In this document: positions 15,970-25,072 of the stretch, in pieces
Layout: each line of letters starts with the position of its first letter
How positions within the stretch are numbered: the first letter of the stretch is position 1
NCBI RefSeq assembly: GCF_001423885.1
Contig: NZ_LMPP01000004.1
Location: forward strand, 310,001 to 374,000
Length of the DNA: 64,000 nt
Direction: 5' to 3'
From: Rathayibacter sp. Leaf185
Lineage (GTDB): Bacteria > Actinomycetota > Actinomycetes > Actinomycetales > Microbacteriaceae
The notes under the pieces: model-generated
Told to the model about the DNA's origin: nothing
Database searches by the model: none
Seen by the model: the letters and a program-made list of their open reading frames with translations, nothing else
Program-made: the position numbers and the translations under genes

Positions 15970-17702
15970 GCCGTCCGCTCCGCCTGGGTGATGCGGCGCA
16001 GCAGCTCGCGGCGCTCGGCCTGCTCCGCCGGGTCGGGGACGGGCAGGGAGGCGAGCAGGCGCTGGGTGTAGGGGTGCTTCGGCGCCGAGAGCACCTCCTC
16101 CCCCGTGCCCTCCTCGACCAGCTCGCCGCGGTAGAGCACCGCGATCCGGTCGGCCAGCAGATCGACGACGGCGAGGTCGTGGCTGATGAAGAGCGACGCG
16201 AAGCCGAACTCCCTCTGCAGCTCCGCGAAGAGCTCGAGCACCCGCGCCTGCACCGAGACGTCGAGCGCCGAGGTCGGCTCGTCGGCGATCAGCAGCTTCG
16301 GCTCGAGCGCCAGGGCCCGCGCCAGGCTCGCGCGCTGACGCTGCCCGCCCGAGAGCTCGTGGGGATAGCGGTCCCCGTAGGAGCGCGGCAGCTGCACCGC
16401 CTCGAGCAGCTCGTCGACGCGGTGGCGCGCCGCCCCGGGATCGCGGAAGCGCCCGTGCACGATCAGCGGCTCGGCGACGCCCTCGGCGATGGTCAGCAGC
16501 GGGTTGAAGCTCGACCCGGGATCCTGGAAGACGAAGCCGATGTCGCCGCGGACCGGGCGGAAGCTGCGCTCGCGGATGCCGCGCATCTCCTTGCCGAGGA
16601 CGCGGAGCGAGCCTCCGGTGACCGTGGTGAGGCCGGCGATCGCGCGCCCGATGGTCGTCTTGCCCGAGCCGCTCTCGCCGACGAGACCGAGGACCTCGCC
16701 CGCTCGGATGCGGAACGAGACGCCGTCGACCGCGACGAAGCCGGGGCGGCCGAGGCGCCCGGGGTACTGGATCCGCAGGCCGTCGGCCTCGACCAGCGTC
16801 TCCGCCTCCGGAGCTTCGGCGCGCTCGATGGCGCGGACCTTCGCGCGCTCGACGCCCTGACCCACATGCGGGACCGCGCTGAGCAGCTTCTTCGTGTACT
16901 CGGCCTTCGGAGCGGCGAACAGCTCGGCGACGGGTGCCTGCTCGACGAGCTCGCCCTGGTACATCACGGCGACGCGATCGGCGAGGTCGGCCACGACGCC
17001 CATGTTGTGGGTGATGAGCACGATGGAGGTGCCGAAGTCGTCGCGGCAGCGGCGGAGCAGGTCGAGGATCTCGGCCTGCACGGTGACATCGAGCGCGGTC
17101 GTCGGCTCGTCGGCGACGATCAGGCCGGGGTCGAGCACCAGCGCCATCGCGATCACGACGCGCTGCTTCTGCCCGCCCGAGAACTGGTGCGGGTAGTAGT
17201 CGACGCGCTTCTCCGGATCGGGGATGCCGACGGTCCGCAGGACGTCGATCGCCCGGGCACGCGCCTGCTTCTTCGACACGCTGCCGTGGGCGCGCAGTCC
17301 CTCGGCGATCTGCCAGCCGACGGTGAAGACGGGGTTCAGAGCCGTCGACGGCTCCTGGAACACCATCGCCACATCGGTGCCGCGGATCTCGCGCAGGCGC
17401 GACTTCGGGACCGACACGACGTCGGTGGCCGAGCTGCCGTCCTTCTTCGAGAGCAGCACGACGCCCGAGGCGGTCGCGGTCTCGGGCAGCAGGCCGAGGA
17501 TGGTCTTCGCGGTCACGGTCTTGCCGCTGCCCGACTCCCCCACGATCGCGAGCACCTCGCCCCGCTCCACCCGGAGGCTCACCCCGGCCACCGCGCGCAC
17601 CGCGCCCCGGTCGCTGGCGAAGGCGACCTCGAGGTCGGTGATGTCGACGATCGGCCTGTCCGCATCGGCAGGTCGCTGATCCACAGGTCTGCGCTCGCTC
17701 AT
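15966..17702 (-). CDS. Double ATPase of oligopeptide ABC transporter (DppD-DppF fusion type)
   Basis: 578 residues with two complete nucleotide-binding domains. The first has GESGSGKT at 55-62, [10 protein letters not shown] and [12 protein letters not shown]; the second has [21 protein letters not shown] and [12 protein letters not shown]. Each is followed by the C-terminal peptide-transporter extension ([12 protein letters not shown] in the second). It powers import of peptides through the two permeases encoded upstream. The ATG overlaps the permease stop (ATGA). Confidence 0.93.
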   Translation of the reverse strand: MSERRPVDQRPADADRPIVDITDLEVAFASDRGAVRAVAGVSLRVERGEVLAIVGESGSGKTVTAKTILGLLPETATASGVVLLSKKDGSSATDVVSVPKSRLREIRGTDVAMVFQEPSTALNPVFTVGWQIAEGLRAHGSVSKKQARARAIDVLRTVGIPDPEKRVDYYPHQFSGGQKQRVVIAMALVLDPGLIVADEPTTALDVTVQAEILDLLRRCRDDFGTSIVLITHNMGVVADLADRVAVMYQGELVEQAPVAELFAAPKAEYTKKLLSAVPHVGQGVERAKVRAIERAEAPEAETLVEADGLRIQYPGRLGRPGFVAVDGVSFRIRAGEVLGLVGESGSGKTTIGRAIAGLTTVTGGSLRVLGKEMRGIRERSFRPVRGDIGFVFQDPGSSFNPLLTIAEGVAEPLIVHGRFRDPGAARHRVDELLEAVQLPRSYGDRYPHELSGGQRQRASLARALALEPKLLIADEPTSALDVSVQARVLELFAELQREFGFASLFISHDLAVVDLLADRIAVLYRGELVEEGTGEEVLSAPKHPYTQRLLASLPVPDPAEQAERRELLRRITQAERTA

Positions 17703-18754
17703 CGGGTCTGCTCCGTTCCGGCGCTGGGATCGTGTCCCGGCGTCTCGAGGCCGTCGGCGACGAGCACGCCGCCCGGGACGACCGAGGTCGCCGCGATGTC
17801 GCCGGCACCGGCGGCCACCGCGCGCCGACCGCGCAGGCGCGGATCGGCGAGGTCGTTCAGGCTCTCGCCGACGAGGGTGATGCCGACGACGACGAGGACG
17901 ATGGCGAGCCCTGGGAACACCGAGGTCCACCAGATGCCGCTGGTCACGTCCGACAGCGCCTTGTTGAGGTCGTAGCCCCACTCGGCGGCCGAGGTCGGCT
18001 CGATGCCGAAGCCGAGGAAGCCCAGGCCCGCCAGCGTGAGGATCGCCTCGGACGAGTTGAGGGTGAAGATCAGCGGGAGTGTGCGGGTGGCGTTGCGCAG
18101 GACGTGACGGAACATGATCCGCGGCGTCGAGGCTCCGATCACCTTCGCCGACTCGACGAACGCGTCGCCCTTGATGCGCACCGTCTCGGCCCGGATGACG
18201 CGGAAGTACTGCGGGATGTAGACCACCGTGATCGAGATCGCGGCGGCGAAGATACCGGCCCAGAGGTTCGACTGGCCGCCCGAGATCACGATCGACATGA
18301 CGATCGCGAGCAGCAGGGTCGGGAACGCGTAGATCGCGTCGCAGATGACGACGAGGACGCGGTCGAGCCAGCCGCCGAGGTAGCCCGAGACGAGGCCGAG
18401 GAACACGCCGGCGAAGATCGAGAGCACGACGGCGACGACGATGACGAGGAACGCGGTCTGCGCTCCCCAGAGCACGCGGGACAGGACGTCGTAGCCGCCC
18501 ACAGTCGTCCCGAGGAGGTGCTCGGCGCTCGGCGGCTGCTGGGCGCCGAACGCTCCGCCGTCGGAGCGGAGCTGCGAGTAGCCGTAGGGAGCGAGCAGCG
18601 GAGCGAACAGGGCGACGAGCAGGAAGGCTCCGGTGATCACGAGGCCGGCGACGAGCATCCCGCGCTGGAGGCCCACGCTCTGGCGGAGCTGGTGGACGAC
18701 CGGGAGGCGGTCGACGAGGCGGCGGCGCGGGCGCGCCGATGCGGTGGTGGCCAT
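17699..18754 (-). CDS. Oligopeptide ABC transporter permease, DppC type
   Basis: 351 residues with an N-terminal OppC_N segment and six predicted spans. The coupling-helix motif is VESAKVIGASTPRIMFRHVLRN (EAA motif, about residues 210-231), which contacts the ATPase. The C-terminal tail of about 40 residues after the last span is longer than usual. The ATG at 18754 lies two bases after the stop of the first permease and begins MATTASARPRRR. It forms the membrane channel with the DppB-type protein. Confidence 0.92.
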   Translation of the reverse strand: MATTASARPRRRLVDRLPVVHQLRQSVGLQRGMLVAGLVITGAFLLVALFAPLLAPYGYSQLRSDGGAFGAQQPPSAEHLLGTTVGGYDVLSRVLWGAQTAFLVIVVAVVLSIFAGVFLGLVSGYLGGWLDRVLVVICDAIYAFPTLLLAIVMSIVISGGQSNLWAGIFAAAISITVVYIPQYFRVIRAETVRIKGDAFVESAKVIGASTPRIMFRHVLRNATRTLPLIFTLNSSEAILTLAGLGFLGFGIEPTSAAEWGYDLNKALSDVTSGIWWTSVFPGLAIVLVVVGITLVGESLNDLADPRLRGRRAVAAGAGDIAATSVVPGGVLVADGLETPGHDPSAGTEQTR

Positions 18755-18756
18755 GG

Positions 18757-19833
18757 TCAGTACCTCACTCGCGGGTCGATGAGCGCCGCGATGACGTCGA
18801 CGATGAAGTTGGTCAGCGCCACGATCACCGCGAGCAGGGCGACGATGCCCTGGACGGCCACGAAGTCGCGGGCCTGGAGGTACTCGGCGAGCTGGAAGCC
18901 GAGGCCCTTCCACTCGAAGGTCGTCTCGGTCAGGACCGCTCCGCCGAGCAGCAGTGCGATCTGGAGCCCGATGACCGTGATGATCGGGATGAGCGCCGGC
19001 CGGTACGCGTGGGTCCGCACGAGGCGGAACTCGCTGACACCGCGCGAGCGGGCCGCGTCGACGTAGTCGGTGCCGAGGGTGCCGATCACGTTGGTGCGCA
19101 CGAGACGGAGGAAGATGCCCGCGGTCAGCAGGCCGAGCGCGATCGCGGGCAGCACGGCGTGCGAGAGCACGTCGGTGACCGCGGCCGGATCACCGGTCTG
19201 GATCGCGTCGATCAGGTAGATGCCGGTCTTGTTCTCGAGGAACTGGAGCGAGAGCTCGGTGCCCGTCGTCGCACGGCCCGCCACGGGGAACCACTTGAGC
19301 CAGACCGAGAAGACCAGCTTGAGCAGCAGCCCCGCGAAGAAGACGGGAGTCGCGTAGCAGAGGATCGCGAAGATGCGCAGGACGGCGTCGGGCGTGCGGT
19401 CGCGGTGGTACGCGGCGAGCATCCCGAGCGGGATGCCGACGATGAAGGCCACGATGAGCGCGTAGAAGGCGAGCTCGACGGTGGCGGCGCCGTAGGTGAG
19501 CAGCACCTCGGTGACGGGACGATTGTCGCTCAGCGTCGTGCCGAAGTCGCCGCGGAGCAGCGCACCCAGGTACTCGACGTACTGCACGAGCAGCGGTCGG
19601 TCGTAGCCGGCGGCCGACACGCGCTCGGCGAGCTGATCCGCCGTCAGGCGCCCGCCGAGGGCCGCCGTGATCGGATCGCCCGTCGTGCGCATGAGCAGGA
19701 ACACCATCGTCACGAGGATGAAGACGGTCGGGATGATGAGCAGGAACCGGACGAGCAGGTAGCGCCCGAGTCCGCCTCCGGAGCCGCGCGTGCGCCGGGT
19801 GGGCGCCGGCGGTGCCGCCGTGGCTGTCGTCAC
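18757..19833 (-). CDS. Oligopeptide ABC transporter permease, DppB type
   Basis: 358 residues with an N-terminal span LLIIPTVFILVTMVFLLMR, a large outside loop and five further spans. The coupling motif reads YVDAARSRGVSEFRLVRTHAYR. The GTG at 19833 is chosen because AAAGG lies six bases before it and the frame upstream crosses the hairpin at 19855-19887. The gene follows the binding protein after that hairpin, which may lower its expression relative to the lipoprotein. Confidence 0.92.
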   Translation of the reverse strand: MTTATAAPPAPTRRTRGSGGGLGRYLLVRFLLIIPTVFILVTMVFLLMRTTGDPITAALGGRLTADQLAERVSAAGYDRPLLVQYVEYLGALLRGDFGTTLSDNRPVTEVLLTYGAATVELAFYALIVAFIVGIPLGMLAAYHRDRTPDAVLRIFAILCYATPVFFAGLLLKLVFSVWLKWFPVAGRATTGTELSLQFLENKTGIYLIDAIQTGDPAAVTDVLSHAVLPAIALGLLTAGIFLRLVRTNVIGTLGTDYVDAARSRGVSEFRLVRTHAYRPALIPIITVIGLQIALLLGGAVLTETTFEWKGLGFQLAEYLQARDFVAVQGIVALLAVIVALTNFIVDVIAALIDPRVRY

Positions 19834-19851
19834 GTGATGCCTTTCGTGGAG

Positions 19852-19887
19852 AAAGGCCGGCGCCTCCCGTGGGAGGAGGCGCCGGCC
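19852..19887 (-). terminator. Intra-operon hairpin between binding protein and permease genes
   Basis: A perfect 13-bp stem GGCCGGCGCCTCC/GGAGGCGCCGGCC (19855-19887) with a 7-base loop, followed on the minus strand by TTTCTCC. This looks like a weak terminator or mRNA-stabilising hairpin after the binding-protein gene, common in ABC import operons where more binding protein than permease is needed. Confidence 0.75.
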
Positions 19888-19898
19888 TCGGGGGTGGA

Positions 19899-21539
19899 TC
19901 AGCTCTTGCTGAGCGCTCCGTAGCGGAACTTGAACGAGGCGTCGAGGGTGTCCTCGGTGCCGCTCACCGTGCTGCCGACGACAGCGACCTGCGAACCCTG
20001 GAGGTAGGGCACGGTCGACAGCTGGGCCGCGACCTTGTCCTGGATCTCCTCGATCAGCGCGGTGCGCGCCTCCGGATCGGTCGTCGAGACCTGCTCGGCG
20101 ATCAGCCCCTGCACCTCGGCGTCGTCGAAGTGGTTCGCCAGGAAGTTGTCCTGGATGAAGAACGGCGAGAGGTAGTTGTCGGCGTCGGAGTAGTCGGGGA
20201 ACCAGCCGAGCTGGTACGCCGGGTAGACGTCGCTCGAGCGGTCCTTCGAGTACTGCACCCACTCCGTGGTCTGCAGGTTGACCGTGAACAGGCCCGACGA
20301 CTCGAGCTGGTCCTTGATCAGCGCGTACTCGTCGCCCGAGGACGGACCGTAGTGGTCGTTCGAGTACTGCAGGTTGAGGGTGACCGGACCGGTCACGCCG
20401 GCCGCGTCCAGGGTGGCCTTCGCCTTGTCGGCGTCGGGTCCGCCCTCTCCGTCGCCGTAGAGGCTCTTGAGGGACTCGGTCGCTCCGGTGAGCCCGGCGG
20501 GCACGAAGGAGTAGAGCGGGGTGTAGGTGCCCTTGTAGACCTGGTCGGCGATTTCGTCGCGGTTGATCAGGTCGGCCACCGCCTGGCGCACGGCGAGCGC
20601 CTTGGTGGTGTCCGCCTCCGCGGTCGTCGCCCCGAACGGCTGCGTGTCGAAGTTGAAGACGATGTAGCGGATCTCGCCGCCGGGACCGTCGACCACCTTG
20701 ACGGAGTCGTTGCCGCGGAGGTCCTCGACGTCGGTCGCCGAGAGGCTCCGGAACGCCACGTCGATGTTGCCCTCCTGGATGTCGAGCTTGAGGTTCGACG
20801 AGTCGGCGTAGTACTTGACGTTGATGGTCCCGGTGCGAGCAGCGCCGAGCACGCCCTCGTAGCCCTCGTACGCCTTGTACTGGATCAGGTTGTTCACGTC
20901 GTAGTTCGTGATCGTGTACTGACCGGCGAAGGCGTCGCCCGACACGATGTCGGCGTCGGCCGTCAGCGAGTCCGCCGAGAAGACGTCCTCGTCGACGATC
21001 GGGCCGGCGGGGCTCGAGAGGATCTGCGGGAACGTCTGGTCGTTCTCGGACTTCAGCGTGAAGACGACCGTGGTGTCATCCGGCGCCGCGACGCTGTCGA
21101 GGTTCGCGAGCAGCGACGACGGGCCGTTCGCGTCGGCGATCGCCAGCTGGCGGTCGAACGAGAACTTGACGTCGGAGGAGGTGAGGTCGTTGCCGTTGGC
21201 CCACTTCAGTCCCTCCTTGAGCGTCACCGTGTACTCGGTCGGCGCCGAGAACTCGGCCGACTCGGCGATGTCCGGCTCGACGTCCGGAGTGCCGTAGGGC
21301 GTGTTCATCAGGAACGGGAAGACCTGGTTCATCACCGCGAACGAGCCGTTGTCGTAGGAGCCGGCCGGGTCGAGAGTGGTGATCTTGTCGGTGGTGCCGA
21401 TCGTGAGCGTGCCGCCGGCGGCGCTGTCGCCGGACGAGTCGTCACCGCCGGCGGAGCAGCCCGCCAGCACCAGTGCGACCGCGGCGAAGCCTGCGGTCGC
21501 GGTGAGTGCGCGAGTAGCCCGGGTGGATGCGGATGTCAT
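19899..21539 (-). CDS. Peptide-binding lipoprotein of ABC transporter (family 5)
   Basis: 546 residues. A signal peptide ends in the lipobox LAGC (Cys28), so it is anchored outside the membrane by a lipid. The body has the family-5 solute-binding layout (GTLTIGTTDKITTLDP at the mature N-terminus, LKEGLKWANGNDLTSSDVKFSFDR near 115-140). It captures peptides or similar compounds for the two permeases downstream. It is the first gene of the operon; the 225-base upstream gap holds the promoter but I could not define it. Confidence 0.93.
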   Translation of the reverse strand: MTSASTRATRALTATAGFAAVALVLAGCSAGGDDSSGDSAAGGTLTIGTTDKITTLDPAGSYDNGSFAVMNQVFPFLMNTPYGTPDVEPDIAESAEFSAPTEYTVTLKEGLKWANGNDLTSSDVKFSFDRQLAIADANGPSSLLANLDSVAAPDDTTVVFTLKSENDQTFPQILSSPAGPIVDEDVFSADSLTADADIVSGDAFAGQYTITNYDVNNLIQYKAYEGYEGVLGAARTGTINVKYYADSSNLKLDIQEGNIDVAFRSLSATDVEDLRGNDSVKVVDGPGGEIRYIVFNFDTQPFGATTAEADTTKALAVRQAVADLINRDEIADQVYKGTYTPLYSFVPAGLTGATESLKSLYGDGEGGPDADKAKATLDAAGVTGPVTLNLQYSNDHYGPSSGDEYALIKDQLESSGLFTVNLQTTEWVQYSKDRSSDVYPAYQLGWFPDYSDADNYLSPFFIQDNFLANHFDDAEVQGLIAEQVSTTDPEARTALIEEIQDKVAAQLSTVPYLQGSQVAVVGSTVSGTEDTLDASFKFRYGALSKS

Positions 21540-21764
21540 CTCCGTCTGCCTCTTCCTGTCAGGGATGGGATGCGGGCGCGCTCGCGGCGCGCAGCCTCTC
21601 GGCACACAGATCTCCTGTGGGCTGTGGCGCCACGACACTGGGCGCCCGCATTGCTGTTCCTCAGTGGTAACACAGTCGGGAGCGCTCTCCCGACCGCGGG
21701 GCGACCGCGTCCGATTTCTTCACACGACTGCAACACGTCCCTCGTCGTGGGCGCAGCCGCTCCC

Positions 21765-23609
21765 TCACTCGTTGCGGAGCGCACGCTTCTCGCGCTCGAG
21801 CTCGACGAGTCGCACCTGCACGGCGCGTGCCATCACGGGGTCGGCGGACGCGCGCTGCAGCGCTCCGCGCAGCTCGGCGATCTCGCGCAGAAGGTCGCGC
21901 TCGATCAGCGAGATCGCGACATCGCGGGAGTAGCGCGCGAGCCCGGCCTCGTCGGCCGCGGGGATCGGGGCGACCGCGAGCTGCCGGACGAGGGACGCGA
22001 AGGGACCGGGCACATCGGCCGCGACGTGCTCGACCCAGTCGCGATCCTGCGCACGCTCGAGGTTGGCCACGACGGCGTCGCGGACGACACGGAGCGTCTC
22101 GTTGGTGACCGCCGCGTGCGCCGCTCGGGTGAGCAGCTCGGCTCCCATCATCTGAGGGAGCTGGAGCATCGCCATCAGCGCCTCGCGCTCGATGCGGGTG
22201 ACGACATCGAGCGGCAGATCGGCGAGGCGGGCGCCGACGGGCGCCTCCTGTGCGGGTGTCTCCCGCTGCTCGGCCTGCCGAGCGGGGGTTCGGGCGCCCG
22301 CCGAGCGCACCGCGGAGTTCACCTCCGACATGTCGAGACCGAGCATGCGGGCGAGCTCCCGCGAGTAGCCGGGCCGCAGCGCCGGATCGCGGATGTCGGC
22401 GACGACCGGTGCCGCGGCGCGCAGGGCGGCGATCCGTCCCTCCACCGTCTCGAGGTCGTAGCGCCCGAGGAGCTGCCGGATGACGAACTCGAACATCGGC
22501 TTCTTGTCGTCGATCAGCCGGCGGACGGCGTCGTCACCGCGGTTGAGCCGCAGGTCGCAGGGATCGAGGCCCTCGGGCGCGACGGCGACGAAGGTCTGCG
22601 CGGCGAAGCGGTGCTCCTCCTGGAACGCCCGCATCGCCGCCTTCTGGCCGGCCGCATCGGGGTCGAAGGTGAAGACGACCTCGCCGACGCTGCTGTCGTC
22701 GCCCAGCACCCGGCGCAGCACCTTGATGTGGTCGACGCCGAAGGAGGTGCCGCAGGTGGCGACCGCGGTCGTCACGCCGGCGAGATGGCAGGCCATCACG
22801 TCCGTGTAGCCCTCGACCACGACCACCTGGTGGCCGCGCGAGATGTCGCGTTTGGCGAGATCGAGCCCGTAGAGCACCTGCGACTTGTGATAGACGGGCG
22901 TCTCGGGGGTGTTCAGGTACTTCGGGCCCTTGTCCTCCTCGAGGAGGCGCCGCGCACCGAAGCCGACCGTCTGCCCGGTGACGTCGCGGATCGGCCAGAC
23001 AAGGCGGCCGCGGAACCGGTCGTACACGTTCCCTCGATTGCCGCTGCTGACCAGTCCGGCCGCCGTCAGCTCGGCCTCGGTGAAGCCGCGGCGCTTGAGG
23101 GTGGTCGTCAGGCCGTCCCAGCCGTCGGGCGCGAAGCCGACACCGAAGCGGTCGGCGGCCGCGCGGTCGAAGCCGCGCTCGCCGAGGAACCTGCGTCCGA
23201 CGTCGGCACCCGGAGTGGTCAGCTGCTCGCGGAAGTACTCCTCCGCCGCGCCGTTGGCGGCGAGCAGGCGCGCGCGGCCGCCGGTCTCGGGCGGCTTGCC
23301 GTCGCCGTCCTCGTACTGGATCTGGTAGCCGATGCGGGCGGCGAGACGCTCGACGGTCTCGCTGAACGAGCCGTGATCCATCTTCATGACGAAGCTGTAG
23401 ACGTCGCCCGACTCCTGGCAGCCGAAGCAGTGGTAGAAACCGGCCTGCGGGCGCACGTGGAAGCTCGGGCTGCGCTCGTCGTGGAACGGGCAGAGGCCCT
23501 TCAGCGACCCGACACCGGCCGACTTGAGGGTCACGTACTCGCCGATGACGTCGCCGATGTTGACCCGGGCCTTCACCTCTTCGACATCGTGTTGTCGGAT
23601 CCGAGGCAT
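21765..23609 (-). CDS. dnaG: DNA primase
   Basis: 614 residues. The CHC2 zinc ribbon has Cys40, His43, Cys61 and Cys64; the TOPRIM core shows VVVVEGYTDVMA and FTFDPDAAGQ; a C-terminal helicase-binding region follows. It makes RNA primers for replication. The ATG at 23609 is chosen over the ATG at 23618 because the latter overlaps a TACGAT -10 box lying seven bases from 23609, so the message is probably leaderless. It sits downstream of dgt and dus, as in other actinobacteria. Confidence 0.97.
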   Translation of the reverse strand: MPRIRQHDVEEVKARVNIGDVIGEYVTLKSAGVGSLKGLCPFHDERSPSFHVRPQAGFYHCFGCQESGDVYSFVMKMDHGSFSETVERLAARIGYQIQYEDGDGKPPETGGRARLLAANGAAEEYFREQLTTPGADVGRRFLGERGFDRAAADRFGVGFAPDGWDGLTTTLKRRGFTEAELTAAGLVSSGNRGNVYDRFRGRLVWPIRDVTGQTVGFGARRLLEEDKGPKYLNTPETPVYHKSQVLYGLDLAKRDISRGHQVVVVEGYTDVMACHLAGVTTAVATCGTSFGVDHIKVLRRVLGDDSSVGEVVFTFDPDAAGQKAAMRAFQEEHRFAAQTFVAVAPEGLDPCDLRLNRGDDAVRRLIDDKKPMFEFVIRQLLGRYDLETVEGRIAALRAAAPVVADIRDPALRPGYSRELARMLGLDMSEVNSAVRSAGARTPARQAEQRETPAQEAPVGARLADLPLDVVTRIEREALMAMLQLPQMMGAELLTRAAHAAVTNETLRVVRDAVVANLERAQDRDWVEHVAADVPGPFASLVRQLAVAPIPAADEAGLARYSRDVAISLIERDLLREIAELRGALQRASADPVMARAVQVRLVELEREKRALRNE

Positions 23610-23616
23610 GGGGACC

Positions 23617-23622
23617 ATCGTA
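23617..23622 (-). promoter_or_regulatory. -10 box of dnaG
   Basis: TACGAT on the minus strand, seven bases before the ATG at 23609. It shows dnaG can be transcribed from its own start, leaderless, and need not depend on dgt. Confidence 0.6.
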
Positions 23623-23657
23623 TCCGCGGCGCTGCGCCCCTCGGCCGGGTGCCCGAT

Positions 23658-23734
23658 CTTCGGCTCGCAGGACCGCCTTCGGCTCGCTGGAATCGCCTGA
23701 TCCGACGAGCCGAACTCGTTTCTGCGAGCCGAAG
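23658..23734. repeat. Inverted repeat between dgt and dnaG
   Basis: CTTCGGCTCGCAG (23658-23670) and CTGCGAGCCGAAG (23722-23734) are perfect 13-bp inverted copies. A second copy of the left arm core, CTTCGGCTCGC, lies at 23677-23687, and a GACGAGCCGAAC variant at 23704-23715. The set looks like a local family of the same word in both orientations. No gene is seen here. Confidence 0.65.
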
Positions 23735-23777
23735 GTGCTCCGACTGCACGGGACGCCGGGCAGGGAGCGGCGTCCGC

Positions 23778-23832
23778 GGCTGAGTTCCTGATGCGACCGA
23801 GGCTCTGCCCCGGTCACATCAGGAACTCAGCC
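23778..23832. terminator. Long hairpin overlapping the dgt stop codon
   Basis: GGCTGAGTTCCTGATG (23778-23793) pairs perfectly with CATCAGGAACTCAGCC (23817-23832), and the interior continues with GACCG/CGGTC. The right arm contains the last codons and the stop of dgt. It probably ends or protects the dgt transcript; there is no T-tract. Confidence 0.6.
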
Positions 23833-25072
23833 GTTCGAACAGCGCCAGCGCGCTCTGGTCGGTGAGGTTGGCGACCTGGTCGACGACGACGCGGCGGCGG
23901 GCGGCGTCGGTGGAGGCGGCGCGCCAGTCCTCGGCGAAGCCCGGCTCGAGGGCGTCGGGCCCGCGGTCGAGGAGAGTGTCGGCGAGGCGGGTGAGGACCT
24001 CGCGCTGCTGCGCGTAGATGGGCTGGCGCGTGTTGCGCGACATCACGAACGTGGCGACGATGCCCTTCAGCACGGCGATCTCGGCCTGCTGCTCGCGGGG
24101 CACGACGACGTGGCCGCCGAAGCGGACGAGGTCGGGGTGCGCGTACGCGTCCCGGGTCGCCTCCGTCGCCGCGCCTGCGAAGCGGCCGATCAGCTGACTG
24201 GTGAGGTTCTTCAGGCGCGCCTGGTCGCGGCGGGAGCCGTCCCAGGAGTCGACCCACACCTCGAGCGAGTCGAGGCGGTCGAAGGCGGCGACGAGCTCGT
24301 CGTGCTCGATCTCGCCGCCGACCCACGAGTGCATCGACTCGACGAGGTCGTCGTGGTCGACGCGCGAGCCCAGGGCTTCGACGTCGATGTAGCCCGAGAA
24401 GACCGCGTCCTCGAAGTCGTGGACGGAGTAGGCGATGTCGTCCGAGAGGTCCATGACCTCGGCCTCGATGCAGCGCACGCCCTCGGGGGCGCCCTCGCGC
24501 ATCCAGGCGAAGGCCGGCTCGTCGTCGTCGTAGAAGCCGAACTTGGCGCGCCCCGAGGGATCGGCGACCGACCGCGTGTCGGGCCAGGGGTACTTGCAGC
24601 TCGCGTCGAGGCTCGCTCGGGTGAGGTTCAGCCCGTAGGGGCGCTGATCGTCGCCGAACACCTTGGGCTCGAGGCGGGTGAGCAGACGGAAGGTCTGCGC
24701 GTTGCCCTCGAAGCCGCCGATGCCCGCGGCCCAGGCGTTCAGCGCGCGCTCGCCGTTGTGACCGAACGGCGGGTGCCCGATGTCGTGTGCGAGGCAGGCG
24801 GTGTCGACGACGTCGGGGTCGAGGTCGAGACTCGTCGCCAGCTCGCGGCCGATCTGCGCCACCTCGAGCGAGTGGGTGAGTCGGTTGCGCGCGAAGTCGA
24901 CTCCGGCGGTCGGGCTCAGGACCTGCGTCTTGGCCGCGAGTCGCCGCAAGGAGCTGGAGTGGAACAGCCGCGCTCGATCGCGGGCGAAGTCGGAGCGGCG
25001 GGTGGAGTGGTCCTCCGGCAGGAAGCGCTCGGTGTCGACGAGCGAGTACCCCCAGAGCGCGCGGTCATCCAC
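23819..25072 (-). CDS. dgt: Deoxyguanosinetriphosphate triphosphohydrolase-like protein
   Basis: 417 residues of the HD superfamily: RLTHSLEV (His67), LAHDIGHPPFGHNGE (His-Asp 96-97, His100) and a later Asp in DLSDDIAYSVHD complete the metal site. It hydrolyses dNTPs to nucleoside and triphosphate, tuning the dNTP pool. The GTG at 25072 overlaps the dus stop by eight bases, so the two are coupled. Length is typical of the actinobacterial form. The order dus-dgt-dnaG is conserved in this group. Confidence 0.93.
   Translation of the reverse strand: MDDRALWGYSLVDTERFLPEDHSTRRSDFARDRARLFHSSSLRRLAAKTQVLSPTAGVDFARNRLTHSLEVAQIGRELATSLDLDPDVVDTACLAHDIGHPPFGHNGERALNAWAAGIGGFEGNAQTFRLLTRLEPKVFGDDQRPYGLNLTRASLDASCKYPWPDTRSVADPSGRAKFGFYDDDEPAFAWMREGAPEGVRCIEAEVMDLSDDIAYSVHDFEDAVFSGYIDVEALGSRVDHDDLVESMHSWVGGEIEHDELVAAFDRLDSLEVWVDSWDGSRRDQARLKNLTSQLIGRFAGAATEATRDAYAHPDLVRFGGHVVVPREQQAEIAVLKGIVATFVMSRNTRQPIYAQQREVLTRLADTLLDRGPDALEPGFAEDWRAASTDAARRRVVVDQVANLTDQSALALFERLSS

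Noticed and set aside
15970-17808. In-frame N-terminal extension of the single ABC ATPase through the double ATPase gene
   Set aside because: The extension is a shifted reading of the double ATPase; the ATPase fold and the ATGA overlap place the start at 15969.
19812-23783. A 1323-codon plus-strand frame across the ABC binding protein and dnaG
   Set aside because: Antisense shadow of two certain genes; no ribosome site and biased composition.
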